A stretch of DNA of 7,972 bases from positions 1 through 7,972 of the forward strand of contig JBMOLK010000208.1 in NCBI GenBank assembly GCA_049325575.1, in the 5' to 3' direction. Position 1 is the stretch's first letter, and the number at the start of each line of letters is the position of its first letter. This DNA comes from JBMOLK01 sp049325575. GTDB taxonomy: Bacteria > Bacillota > Clostridia > Acetivibrionales > Acetivibrionaceae. Below, one piece after another: positions 1 to 5,514 of this stretch. The translations under genes and the position numbers were made by a program. The notes under the pieces were generated by a model. It ran no database searches. It was not told the DNA's origin and saw only the letters and a list, made by a program, of their open reading frames with translations.

Positions 1-23
1 TATTATTTTTGCCAAAGTACAGT

Positions 24-60
24 CCACACCTCAACCCAGTTGAGAAAGTGTGGTGGTTTT
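24..60 (+). terminator. Rho-independent terminator of a gene left of the window
   Basis: CCACAC-CTCAAC (24-35) pairs with GTTGAG (39-44) and GTGTGG (48-53), around a 3-nt loop and an AAA bulge, and is followed by TGGTTTTTAAAA. A T-run lies on the plus side only, so it should end a plus-strand transcript whose gene lies to the left. It is also just beyond the 3' end of the minus-strand ferredoxin remnant, but that strand has no T-run after the stem. Confidence 0.65.
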
Positions 61-69
61 TAAAAAGTA

Positions 70-445
70 GGCTATTTGCTAACAGGTGCTATCCCTGCTT
101 TGAGGATATAGAAGCTGTAATACATAGATTTTTTGTAAAATTACAGCCTGCTAACATTTTACAGCTTGCGCCATTAAACATTTAAACTGGTTTCGAATTA
201 CTACTTAGCTCAATATTACCTCTCGGGCAGCTTTTCTCACACCAACCACAGCCGTTACAATCATTATTAACCTTAATCTTGTTTCCAAATGATTTTGTAC
301 CCTTTTTCTCTAGTTCGCCAAGGACTGATAGAATTCTATCAAATATATTGGGTTTTGTACGATGCCTTATTCCCAGTGATAAATCATTTAAGATCTTTTC
401 TATCTTTGACGGCAGAATATGAAGCAATCTAACTGCCAATCCTTT
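70..445 (-). pseudogene. Remnant of an EFR1-type flavodoxin/ferredoxin protein
   Basis: The open part (about 439 down to 182) encodes a linker followed by CNGCGWCEKSCP, a CxxCxxCxxxCP [4Fe-4S] motif. Known EFR1-type iron-sulfur flavoproteins have an N-terminal flavodoxin domain of roughly 150 residues, a linker like this one, then two such motifs. The flavodoxin domain is absent: the upstream end runs straight into the oppositely oriented I42 fragment, and only a TTG (437-439) could start it, with no ribosome site. After the first cluster the frame stops at 182-184 (after SKPV). Beyond the stop, minus-strand codons read C-K-M-L-A-G-C-N-F and later C-I-T-A-S-I, which resemble a decayed second cluster (CxxCxxCxxxCPxxAI). 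Loss at both ends argues that it is not functional. The first cluster motif is clear; the family name and the decayed second cluster are inference. Confidence 0.6.
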
Positions 446-1084
446 ACAGGTTATAAGTGGAACTTTGACGAAAAACCTGATGAAAAAATTCTTCTTCTGA
501 CCGGATATGAATATATCCCGAGTTCAAATAATGATATAATGGTAGGCGCAGGAGGAAGCGAAGTTTGGATATTCAACACTGTGAGTGCCGGAACAGCGGT
601 TATGTATTTATCCTATTCAAGACCGTGGGAATCAGCACAACCTGCAGCAAATTTCAAAGTTAAAGTGATAGTCGAAGAAATGCCTCAGCCTACTCCACCC
701 GTATTATCTAAAGTACATACCCTCATGTCGGATAAGGCATTATATTTAACCGATCCCACTTCAGGCAGCATGGAAAACGCAGTTGGTCATACTACTATCA
801 GTTGGTCCGAAAACACAAATAAGGCGTTCTTTAATTCTAAAATCACCGTTATAAAAGAAAATGTAAAGAATACCTATGAGTTTGAGCTTGTTGATGTTAA
901 AGCCAGTGATAGTTATTCCATTGAGGGGACATTCAATATCAAAAAGAATGGAGAACCTGTTGCAAATATGATCTTTGGCAAGCTCTACGGACTAGACTTG
1001 CCTGCAGGTCAGTATTTCAAATTTTACTCTGACGGAGAAAAATGGCATATGAGTGCATTCATAACAAGCCGTATGGATTATTAA
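419..1084 (+). pseudogene. 5'-truncated chagasin-like (I42) protease inhibitor fragment
   Basis: The reading frame begins inside a chagasin/I42 domain. All three loops that plug a papain-type cysteine protease in this family can be seen: TGYKW (family NPTTGYxW), GAGG at about residues 44-47, and SRPWE at about 67-71, followed by the closing strand NFKVKVIVEE. Secreted I42 proteins normally have a signal peptide and first strands before the NPTTG loop; none exists here. The ATG at 419 has no Shine-Dalgarno sequence. The bases AAT-CCT-TT-ACA-GGT (438-451) read as N-P-(T)-T-G with one base missing, so a deletion in the first loop is likely. Residues 95-221 form a second region, rich in beta-type residues, that I do not recognise. 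It may be read as a partial CDS of 221 residues, but I think the gene is broken. The domain call is strong and the pseudogene status moderate. Confidence 0.6.
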
Positions 1085-1104
1085 TCATAAGATTTGGTAT
1101 AAAG

Positions 1105-1152
1105 AAGCAGATAGATGGTTTTATGTTATGCATAATCCACTATCTGCTTTTG
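1105..1152. terminator. Hairpin between convergent genes, probable terminator
   Basis: AAGCAGATAG-a-TGG (1105-1118) pairs with CCACTATCTGCTT (1137-1149) with one bulged A, and an inner TTATG/CATAA pair extends the stem. The plus side continues TTTTGTT and the minus side CTTCTTTATA, so both flanks are moderately T-rich. It lies between the plus-strand I42 fragment and the minus-strand membrane-protein gene and could serve both. The imperfect T-tracts keep the confidence moderate. Confidence 0.5.
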
Positions 1153-1205
1153 TTAAGTTTCGATAGATATAAGGTCTCCCATTATATTGAGATACCAAAA
1201 ATTAT

Positions 1206-1703
1206 CTACTTTCGTTTATTCTTTCTATTATTTGATTTGTTTATATTTCCTTTCTGCCGCCCTGTTCCCGTACTATCCTGTTCACCAAATTCTTCTTGGC
1301 CTTTAGCTTCCTCCGGAACTTCCACCACCTCTGTTTTATGTTGATTATCATAGGAAACACTTACATATGTTTCATCTGTAATACCATTCACGTTTTCCTC
1401 TGGCCCAACTGTATCTATGCTGTTATCATCTGTATTTATAATGTTGTTCAGTGAAGATACATCAATATCATTGTTCTTTTCTTCTATTGGATTAGCAGAT
1501 GTTGAATCTATATCCTTAGTTTCTATGCTAATTGCTTCTTGAGCATAATTTAAGCCGGTTCGTTGGTTGTTTGAAGAAGTTTCCTTTGCTGTATGTGTAA
1601 AATTATCAATAACGCTTTGCTTGATAAGCATTATTAAGCTAAATACCAAAACCCCTGTTAAAGAGATCATTATTATTGTTAAAAGAGCAGCTATTAATCC
1701 CAT
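1206..1703 (-). CDS. Single-pass membrane protein with long acidic tail, function unknown
   Basis: A 165-residue protein that I do not recognise. Residues 2-27 form one hydrophobic membrane segment (GLIAALLTIIM onward), followed by a low-complexity tail rich in Asn, Asp, Glu, Ser and Thr, and a strongly basic end (GRQKGNINKSNNRKNKRK). By the positive-inside rule, the Lys just after the membrane segment suggests the tail may face the cytoplasm, though a short N-terminus leaves orientation open. The ATG at 1701-1703 is chosen because GGAGGTG lies 6 nt before it; an upstream in-frame TTG at 1745 has no such site and would add 14 residues. It follows the Spo0E-like gene by 74 nt on the same strand and may be transcribed with it. 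The tail is likely disordered, so sequence searches may give only low-complexity hits. Confidence 0.7.
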   Translation of the reverse strand: MGLIAALLTIIMISLTGVLVFSLIMLIKQSVIDNFTHTAKETSSNNQRTGLNYAQEAISIETKDIDSTSANPIEEKNNDIDVSSLNNIINTDDNSIDTVGPEENVNGITDETYVSVSYDNQHKTEVVEVPEEAKGQEEFGEQDSTGTGRQKGNINKSNNRKNKRK

Positions 1704-1777
1704 AAGAACACCTCCGATAAAATAATATCTGTACTGTAATAACAAGCTTACTTTTTACAATCGTGTCTTTCATTTAA

Positions 1778-1942
1778 TCACCAACATTTCCATAATGATT
1801 TTTCTCTTTTTTCATCTATTTTTCTTTTAATATACTCTAAAATGAGTTTATCTAATTTTCTACTCAAGGCTAAAATTCTCTTTTTATTTCCGGTATCCAT
1901 TGCTAAATGCAGCTGGTTTCTAAGTTTCTCTATATCATCCAT
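1778..1942 (-). CDS. Spo0E-like aspartyl-phosphate phosphatase
   Basis: A 54-residue protein starting MDDIEKLRNQLHLAM and containing LSRKLDKLILEY at residues 26-37. That matches the Spo0E family signature, LSxxLDxLIxxY (SQELD-type motif), in a two-helix hairpin of the usual 50-85-residue size. Known members remove phosphate from Spo0A-P or related response regulators and so delay sporulation. The family's hallmark is S-Q-E-L-D; here it reads S-R-K-L-D, keeping the Ser, Leu and Asp while replacing Gln-Glu with Arg-Lys, so activity or target may differ. The start ATG at 1940-1942 follows a GGGGG Shine-Dalgarno sequence 8 nt upstream. The C-terminus is basic and ends WKCW. Neighbours are the Met-rich gene's terminator upstream and a membrane protein downstream. 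Family assignment is good; the phosphatase target is inference. Confidence 0.75.
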   Translation of the reverse strand: MDDIEKLRNQLHLAMDTGNKKRILALSRKLDKLILEYIKRKIDEKREKSLWKCW

Positions 1943-1965
1943 GTTTAATTGCCCCCATTATAACA

Positions 1966-1994
1966 GGAGCCCGACAGATTTGCTGTCAGGCTCC
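1966..1994 (-). terminator. Strong hairpin after the Met-rich gene
   Basis: GGAGCCCGACAG (1966-1977) and CTGTCAGGCTCC (1983-1994) form a 12-bp stem with a 5-nt loop. In minus-strand RNA the single irregular pair becomes a G-U wobble, whereas in plus-strand RNA it is a C-A mismatch, which supports use by the minus strand. It starts 17 nt after the stop of the Met-rich gene. The following CTGTTATAAT is a poor U-tract, so it may attenuate or protect the 3' end rather than terminate fully. Confidence 0.55.
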
Positions 1995-2011
1995 ATATGA
2001 ACTTTTATCCA

Positions 2012-2401
2012 TTAGTGCATTCCCATTCCGCCCATCATCCCCATACCGCCTTGCATGCTGCCGCTACTCTGCATGTTGTTCATGCCACCCATCATGCCCA
2101 TGCCGTTCATCATGCCCATTCCATTCATCATACCCATTCCACCATTCATGGAGCCTTGCATGTTCATACCGCCCATGTTCATTTGACCTTGCATATTCAT
2201 TCCGTTCATACCATATTGCTGCCCATTTTGCATTCCATAGTGTTGGCCCGTTTGCGTATTTGTCATCTGCATTCCATTCATATTCATCCCGCTCATACTA
2301 TTAGAGCTGCTAAATTGATTAATTCCCAATAAAATCACAAAGCTGACAGCAATACCTGCAAGCGAAACTATTGCTAATTTAAACCACGCGTTATTAAACA
2401 T
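2012..2401 (-). CDS. Membrane-anchored Met/Gly-rich repeat protein
   Basis: A 129-residue protein with one N-terminal membrane segment (residues 8-28; no lipobox Cys or obvious cleavage site) followed by an extracytoplasmic-looking tail. Residues 36-129 contain 31 Met in 94 positions, with Gly, Asn and Gln filling most of the rest and no Cys. The core (about 88-107) repeats the unit GMGMMN with small changes, and related units recur near the C-terminus. Met-rich segments of this spacing in other proteins bind Cu(I) or Ag(I), and a surface metal buffer is one possible role, but no copper transporter or regulator is visible here. A structural or adhesive role is equally possible. ATG at 2399-2401 has AGGAGG 10 nt upstream. 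The gene follows the two-TM zinc-ribbon gene by 38 nt with no terminator between, so the two are probably co-transcribed. Function not known. Confidence 0.7.
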   Translation of the reverse strand: MFNNAWFKLAIVSLAGIAVSFVILLGINQFSSSNSMSGMNMNGMQMTNTQTGQHYGMQNGQQYGMNGMNMQGQMNMGGMNMQGSMNGGMGMMNGMGMMNGMGMMGGMNNMQSSGSMQGGMGMMGGMGMH

Positions 2402-2439
2402 ATAACACCGACCTCCTAACTAATATTTTGTTTAATTGA

Positions 2440-2877
2440 TTAGGCTTGTAAAGTTACTTCTTCCTTTAGTTTACCGCAGTAAGGACATGCTTTCCATTCT
2501 GTTTCAATAGTGTTTCCGCATGTACTGCATGTTTCCTTAACTACTACTGTTTTCTTACCTGTAAACGTACTCTTAATTTTCTTAATATCATCTTCAGTAA
2601 AGACAATATTTTTTACCGCTATGGCTATACCTATTACCAGCCCAATGATGAAAAGTACAAACAGTACTTTTATCAAGAACAGCAGTAAAGTTGTTATAGT
2701 AGCCGCAAGACCTAAACCTGTACCCATATAGAAATAACCTCCTCCATGATTTCCTCTAAAATTGATATTTACTCCATACCCTGATTGGAAAAGCAGGGTA
2801 TATATAAGCCATAATACAATGATGCCTACTAAAGTCACAGCTGCAATCCTTATAAATGGATTCTTAATCTTACTCAT
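2440..2877 (-). CDS. Two-TM membrane protein with C-terminal zinc ribbon
   Basis: A 145-residue protein. Residues 11-30 form a first membrane helix, 31-55 a short Gly/aromatic loop (GNHGGGYFYMGTG), and about 57-88 a second, long hydrophobic segment. A charged linker (FTEDDIKKIKS) leads to a zinc-ribbon knuckle pair, C117-x2-C120 and C131-PY-C134, close to the C-terminus. Such small ribbons bind structural Zn(II) and usually serve protein-protein contacts. The ribbon is very like those of the neighbouring 85-residue protein (C-x2-C, about ten residues, CP[FY]C), which suggests a shared partner or origin. A GGAGGTG site precedes the ATG at 2875-2877. The gene lies directly upstream of the Met-rich gene in one likely operon. 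I cannot assign a specific function. Confidence 0.75.
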   Translation of the reverse strand: MSKIKNPFIRIAAVTLVGIIVLWLIYTLLFQSGYGVNINFRGNHGGGYFYMGTGLGLAATITTLLLFLIKVLFVLFIIGLVIGIAIAVKNIVFTEDDIKKIKSTFTGKKTVVVKETCSTCGNTIETEWKACPYCGKLKEEVTLQA

Positions 2878-3218
2878 AAACTATACTCACCTCCTTTTCG
2901 AGTTATGGCGTTTTGCTTTCACTTATTTAATAAGCAAGAACCATGCCAAGGCTCATGAATTCGGAGTAAGACTACCTTGAAAGTGGCTATATACATATCA
3001 TAACAATAAATTATGAAGCTTTAATGAAGAGATACCAGGATAAAGTATCTTAATATAGAAAGCTCTTAATGTGTTAAATAATGAACAGCTATATGTTAAA
3101 TATTAAACACCTGCTTTAAATTTCAGGGGTGATTTTATGAAAGAATCGAACTTGGCCTTTATGAATTATCAGATATGTTAAAGGAAAGTAAACAATACCC
3201 TTTTAAATTCTTAAAGAT
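2878..3218. other. Intergenic stretch, no clear gene
   Basis: These 341 bases separate two minus-strand genes. I see no intact gene longer than 14 codons with a ribosome site and no recognisable RNA. On the plus strand AGGGGTGAT precedes an ATG at 3137 opening a 14-codon frame that ends at 3181. Shifting the frame by one base there gives an open run of about 50 codons (ELGLYELSDMLKESKQYP at its start), which could be an old frameshifted small gene. TGTTAAATA occurs twice, near 3070 and 3093. An even CTTATT-T-AATAAG palindrome lies near 2922-2934, upstream of the zinc-ribbon membrane protein gene, and could be an operator; this is speculative. Confidence 0.4.
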
Positions 3219-3476
3219 TTATTTGTTAAGAATGCTCCTTAACCATTCATTTCCTTTATCAACTTTGTGGACGTGTTTGTGTATCTCTTTGACTTCTCTT
3301 GTACAGTAAGGACAAAACTTCCAGCTAGTCCTGATTTCTCTCCTGCAATTATGACAGTTAAACACTTCTACAGGAGTTTTACAAAACGGGCAGAAACCCC
3401 ATTCATCCTTCAGAGTCTTACCACAAGAACTGCATGAATTAATATAAGAAACCTTATTGTTATGATTATTTCCCAA
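3219..3476 (-). CDS. Small soluble double zinc-ribbon protein
   Basis: An 85-residue protein made almost entirely of two zinc knuckle pairs: C15-x2-C18 with C29-PF-C32, then C41-x2-C44 with C55-PY-C58, and a basic, His-containing tail (EIHKHVHKVDKG). This is the double zinc ribbon (DZR) pattern found in small proteins and at the ends of membrane proteins in Firmicutes; no enzymatic residues are present. I chose the TTG start at 3474-3476 because GAGGTG lies 6 nt before it. A GTG at 3483-3485 would add three residues but lies within that Shine-Dalgarno sequence. No ATG is near. Its ribbons closely match the one in the neighbouring membrane protein, and both sit on the minus strand, although 341 nt apart. 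Specific function unknown. Confidence 0.7.
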   Translation of the reverse strand: MGNNHNNKVSYINSCSSCGKTLKDEWGFCPFCKTPVEVFNCHNCRREIRTSWKFCPYCTREVKEIHKHVHKVDKGNEWLRSILNK

Positions 3477-3644
3477 AAATATCACCTCAAGATTTTATAA
3501 CTAGATAAATGCACTTTGCAAAAATTCTGATATAAATCTTATATACAGCAAAGGGTGAATCCCGCAAATCAGGCCGCATTCAAAATCAGCCAGTAACTAA
3601 CCGCCTTGCTTGTTACAAATTAATAATAAAGGTTTTAAGACAAT

Positions 3645-3762
3645 CTGTCAAAAGCGAATAATACTGGATTTTCAGAACCTTTGTCGATATGTGTAAATCT
3701 CTGTCATATATTCCAAATTTATATTGAATTATTATTTTCACAGTTATATAATAACGCTGTCA
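3645..3762 (+). repeat. Three CTGTCA hexamers at exact 56-bp spacing
   Basis: Identical hexamers start at 3645, 3701 and 3757. The third overlaps the predicted transcription start of the ParM-like operon and the second lies upstream of its -35 box. ParM-type systems usually carry repeat arrays (centromere/operator) before parM, bound by the ParR partner. These repeats are short and 56 bp is not a whole number of helical turns, so the resemblance is suggestive only. Confidence 0.35.
3724..3752 (+). promoter_or_regulatory. Sigma-A-type promoter of the ParM-like operon
   Basis: TTGAAT (3724-3729), a 17-nt spacer, then a perfect TATAAT (3747-3752). Transcription would start near 3759, giving a leader of about 50 nt before the ATG with AGAGGAGG 7 nt upstream of it. 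The spacing and the -10 box are textbook; the -35 matches four of six consensus bases. Confidence 0.65.
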
Positions 3763-3811
3763 ATTCTTATAAAACATATCAGTTTGCTATAGTTTAAGAG
3801 GAGGAAAGTAT

Positions 3812-4954
3812 ATGAAAAATGGTATATTAACTGTAGGAGCAGACCTGGGAAACGATGCATTTAAAATAATAGGCCCAACTAAAAAAGAACTGTTTGTTAT
3901 GAATATTCTTGCACCCTGGCATGAACGCAGAGTTATTACTGAAGATACAAGGTACCCGTTAAACCTGCTGGAAGTAGAAGTAAAAAGCAAGAATGAAGCC
4001 CTTGGGAAATATTTTGTTGGCGGTATGGCTTATAATTTTAACAGGGGAATTGTAAAGGAGAGAACAGTTGCAGACCGTCACCACGGTAAAGCAGACGATT
4101 CTCAAACATTGATTGTATTGCTTACATCCATTGCCCTTTCCTTATTAAAACCAAATATGAGGGTCATAAAAGAAAAGATTATACTTGGAACAATGCTGCC
4201 TACAGAAGAGTTTTTCAAAAACCATAAAGAAAATGTATCCATATTGGAGGACAAGCTTAAAGGTACTCACCGCATTAAATTTTTAAATTCGGTATTTAAC
4301 GGTGTTGAGGTTGAGTTTGAAATTGTAGGAGTGAGTACTCAGCCGGAAGGCCTTTGTGCAATGAATGCCATTATGTATGATGATGACGGCAATCTTTTGG
4401 ATAAATACGAAACCAACTATTCAGAACGCACAATCCTGGGTTTTGACATTGGAGCATTGACCTCGGATGTTACAGTAGTGCATAACTTCGAACTTAGAAC
4501 TTTCTTTGGCATTGATAAGGGTACTATAGACCCGTTAAACAGAATAATCGACTTTATTAAGACAGAGTATAAAACAACAGTCTCAAGGCATAAACTGGAC
4601 AATGCAATTATACGCAGTGAAAAGCTTCTGATATATGGTGAAGAAATACCAAACCTTCGTGAAGTAAGCAAAAATTACATCGATCATGAAGCAGCGCAGC
4701 TGGTTGATGAATTCTCATCCAAGGCAGCAGCTTCCGGTATCCAATTGCCTGATATAGGGCTTCTCATTTTGTGCGGCGGAGGGTCACTGCTATTTAAAGA
4801 CGTAATAACCAAAAAGTTGTCCCGGATTCCCATGATTTTTAGCGATAATGCCGTAATGCTTAACGCCATTGGTGCATGGAAAAATGCCAACAGGCTTAAG
4901 AATGAGTTTTCTGACAGCCTGGCCTTTGACTTTGCTGCTGCAAGTCAAGCATAA
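3812..4954 (+). CDS. ParM/StbA (Alp)-type actin-like ATPase
   Basis: A 380-residue actin-fold ATPase. Phosphate-1 loop: DLGNDAFK at residues 11-18 (the D-x-G-N-x-x-x-K form of ParM/Alp proteins). A QPEG segment at 177-180 matches the conserved connector between the two subdomains. Phosphate-2 loop: FDIGALTSDV at 211-220. Adenosine loop: ILCGGGSLLF at 319-328, followed by NAIGAW at 351-356, like the ANAxGF end of ParM proteins. Known relatives form dynamic filaments that push plasmid copies apart; they are typically around 320-400 residues. It has a strong Shine-Dalgarno sequence, its own promoter, and an 18-nt gap to a small downstream gene that could encode the DNA-binding adaptor. Phage- or plasmid-derived segregation, or a chromosomal role, cannot be told apart here. 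The divergence from E. coli ParM is large, so parM is not used as a symbol. The fold call is firm and the cellular role is inference. Confidence 0.85.
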   Translation: MKNGILTVGADLGNDAFKIIGPTKKELFVMNILAPWHERRVITEDTRYPLNLLEVEVKSKNEALGKYFVGGMAYNFNRGIVKERTVADRHHGKADDSQTLIVLLTSIALSLLKPNMRVIKEKIILGTMLPTEEFFKNHKENVSILEDKLKGTHRIKFLNSVFNGVEVEFEIVGVSTQPEGLCAMNAIMYDDDGNLLDKYETNYSERTILGFDIGALTSDVTVVHNFELRTFFGIDKGTIDPLNRIIDFIKTEYKTTVSRHKLDNAIIRSEKLLIYGEEIPNLREVSKNYIDHEAAQLVDEFSSKAAASGIQLPDIGLLILCGGGSLLFKDVITKKLSRIPMIFSDNAVMLNAIGAWKNANRLKNEFSDSLAFDFAAASQA

Positions 4955-4972
4955 GTAAAGGATGGTAATTCT

Positions 4973-5314
4973 ATGTTTAATGACCAGTCAAATTATGTTT
5001 ATAAAATCACACTCCCTGAATCTACATCGAGTGATGTAATCGAGTGGTTCGAAATTATGGAGGCTAACGGTAAATTAGCTGGCTCTTTGATAGAGTTGGT
5101 TTATGAAAGGATTAAGTCCCAAAAACCCTTGGAAGGTTCCATTTACTCATTTGACAGTCAAAATCAAAATGCCGTATCTTCTCTAAAGGAAGGTCCAACA
5201 ATCAACCAAAGTGACTTTTGGGATAGTCTATATGATTGGCAAGGCTCATGCAGCGCAGCTTTCAAAGATGAAAAGAAAGAAAAGAAGGTAAAGAAGAAAA
5301 TGCTATATGTATAG
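4973..5314 (+). CDS. Candidate ParR-like ribbon-helix-helix adaptor
   Basis: A 113-residue protein. The start resembles a ribbon-helix-helix DNA-binding unit: strand YVYKITLP (8-15), helix about 20-31, a turn ANGK, and helix 35-49 (LAGSLIELVYERIKS). The middle is loosely structured; an aromatic motif DFWDSLYDW (81-89) could contact the ParM-like filament, as the C-terminus of ParR does. The tail (98-109) is very Lys-rich. In known par loci, parR lies directly after parM, binds the upstream centromere and represses the operon, which fits this position. It starts 18 nt after the ParM-like stop; its ribosome site (AAGGATGG) is modest, so translation may be coupled. I recognise no family by sequence alone; the role rests on fold guess and context. 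Confidence 0.55.
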   Translation: MFNDQSNYVYKITLPESTSSDVIEWFEIMEANGKLAGSLIELVYERIKSQKPLEGSIYSFDSQNQNAVSSLKEGPTINQSDFWDSLYDWQGSCSAAFKDEKKEKKVKKKMLYV

Positions 5315-5321
5315 ATTTTTA

Positions 5322-5371
5322 AACATACAAGTACCCGTAGGTAATCACTTACCTACGGGTACTTGTATGTT
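5322..5371. terminator. Perfect 23-bp inverted repeat hairpin after the ParM-like operon
   Basis: Arms at 5322-5344 and 5349-5371 match without a mismatch across 23 bp and enclose a 4-nt TCAC loop. It begins 8 nt after the adaptor gene's stop. Unlike a normal intrinsic terminator there is no T-run after the stem on either strand (plus continues AAGCTAAAGC; the T5 run lies before the stem). It may still stop transcription or block run-through into the haem operon, but an insertion-element remnant, a cruciform or a dimer-binding site is also possible. Confidence 0.6.
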
Positions 5372-5449
5372 AAGCTAAAGCTTCCCTTCATATATTCTTC
5401 ATATTTTTATTATATATTGAGTTTACAAAAAACATAATTTATCTGAACA

Positions 5450-5478
5450 TTGAAGAGAATATCCAAAAAGGTTATAAT
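5450..5478 (+). promoter_or_regulatory. Sigma-A-type promoter of the haem operon
   Basis: TTGAAG (5450-5455), 17-nt spacer, TATAAT (5473-5478). Predicted start near 5485, about 30 nt before the NirJ1-like ATG, leaving only a short leader with GGAAGG as ribosome site. No room remains for a riboswitch or long leader, so control is most likely by promoter-binding proteins. Confidence 0.6.
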
Positions 5479-5514
5479 TCTATTATGAAAATTTTGTCTT
5501 AGGAAGGTAACTTA

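Larger units (their letters stand above)
3477..3811. other. Intergenic regulatory region before the ParM-like gene
   Basis: This 335-nt divergent region holds regulatory sequence rather than genes. A more GC-rich patch at 3551-3607 contains the direct repeat AAATCAGGCC (3566-3575) and AAATCAGCC (3583-3591). Three CTGTCA hexamers follow at 3645, 3701 and 3757, each 56 bp from the next. A sigma-A-type promoter (3724-3752) lies between the second and third. On the minus strand TTGCGG-16-TATATA around 3547-3570 could be a weak promoter for the double zinc-ribbon gene. I compared the GC-rich patch with c-di-GMP, cobalamin and c-di-AMP riboswitch cores from memory and none matched. Confidence 0.5.

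Noticed and set aside
1042..1344. Plus-strand frame of 100 codons across the hairpin at 1105-1150
   Set aside because: It starts inside the I42 fragment, runs through a likely terminator, and ends antisense to the membrane protein gene; it has no ribosome site or recognisable domain.
1704..1745. Longer N-terminus for the acidic-tail membrane protein from a TTG at 1745
   Set aside because: No ribosome site upstream, while GGAGGTG fits the ATG at 1701-1703 well.
1997..2332. Plus-strand frame rich in His (many H-x-H motifs) that looks like a metal-binding protein
   Set aside because: It is the exact antisense of the Met-rich gene. ATG read on the other strand is CAT, so each Met codon becomes His. 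It has no ribosome site, and the minus-strand gene has a start, site and membrane helix.
2510..2980. Two plus-strand frames (2510-2731 and 2762-2980) opposite the zinc-ribbon membrane protein
   Set aside because: Both are antisense to a gene with clear membrane helices, a zinc ribbon and a strong ribosome site; their hydrophobic look follows from the sense-strand codons.
3541..3620. Possible riboswitch in the GC-rich patch upstream of the ParM-like gene
   Set aside because: No match from memory to the conserved cores of c-di-GMP, cobalamin or c-di-AMP riboswitches, no long stems, and the predicted promoter lies downstream of it on the plus strand.
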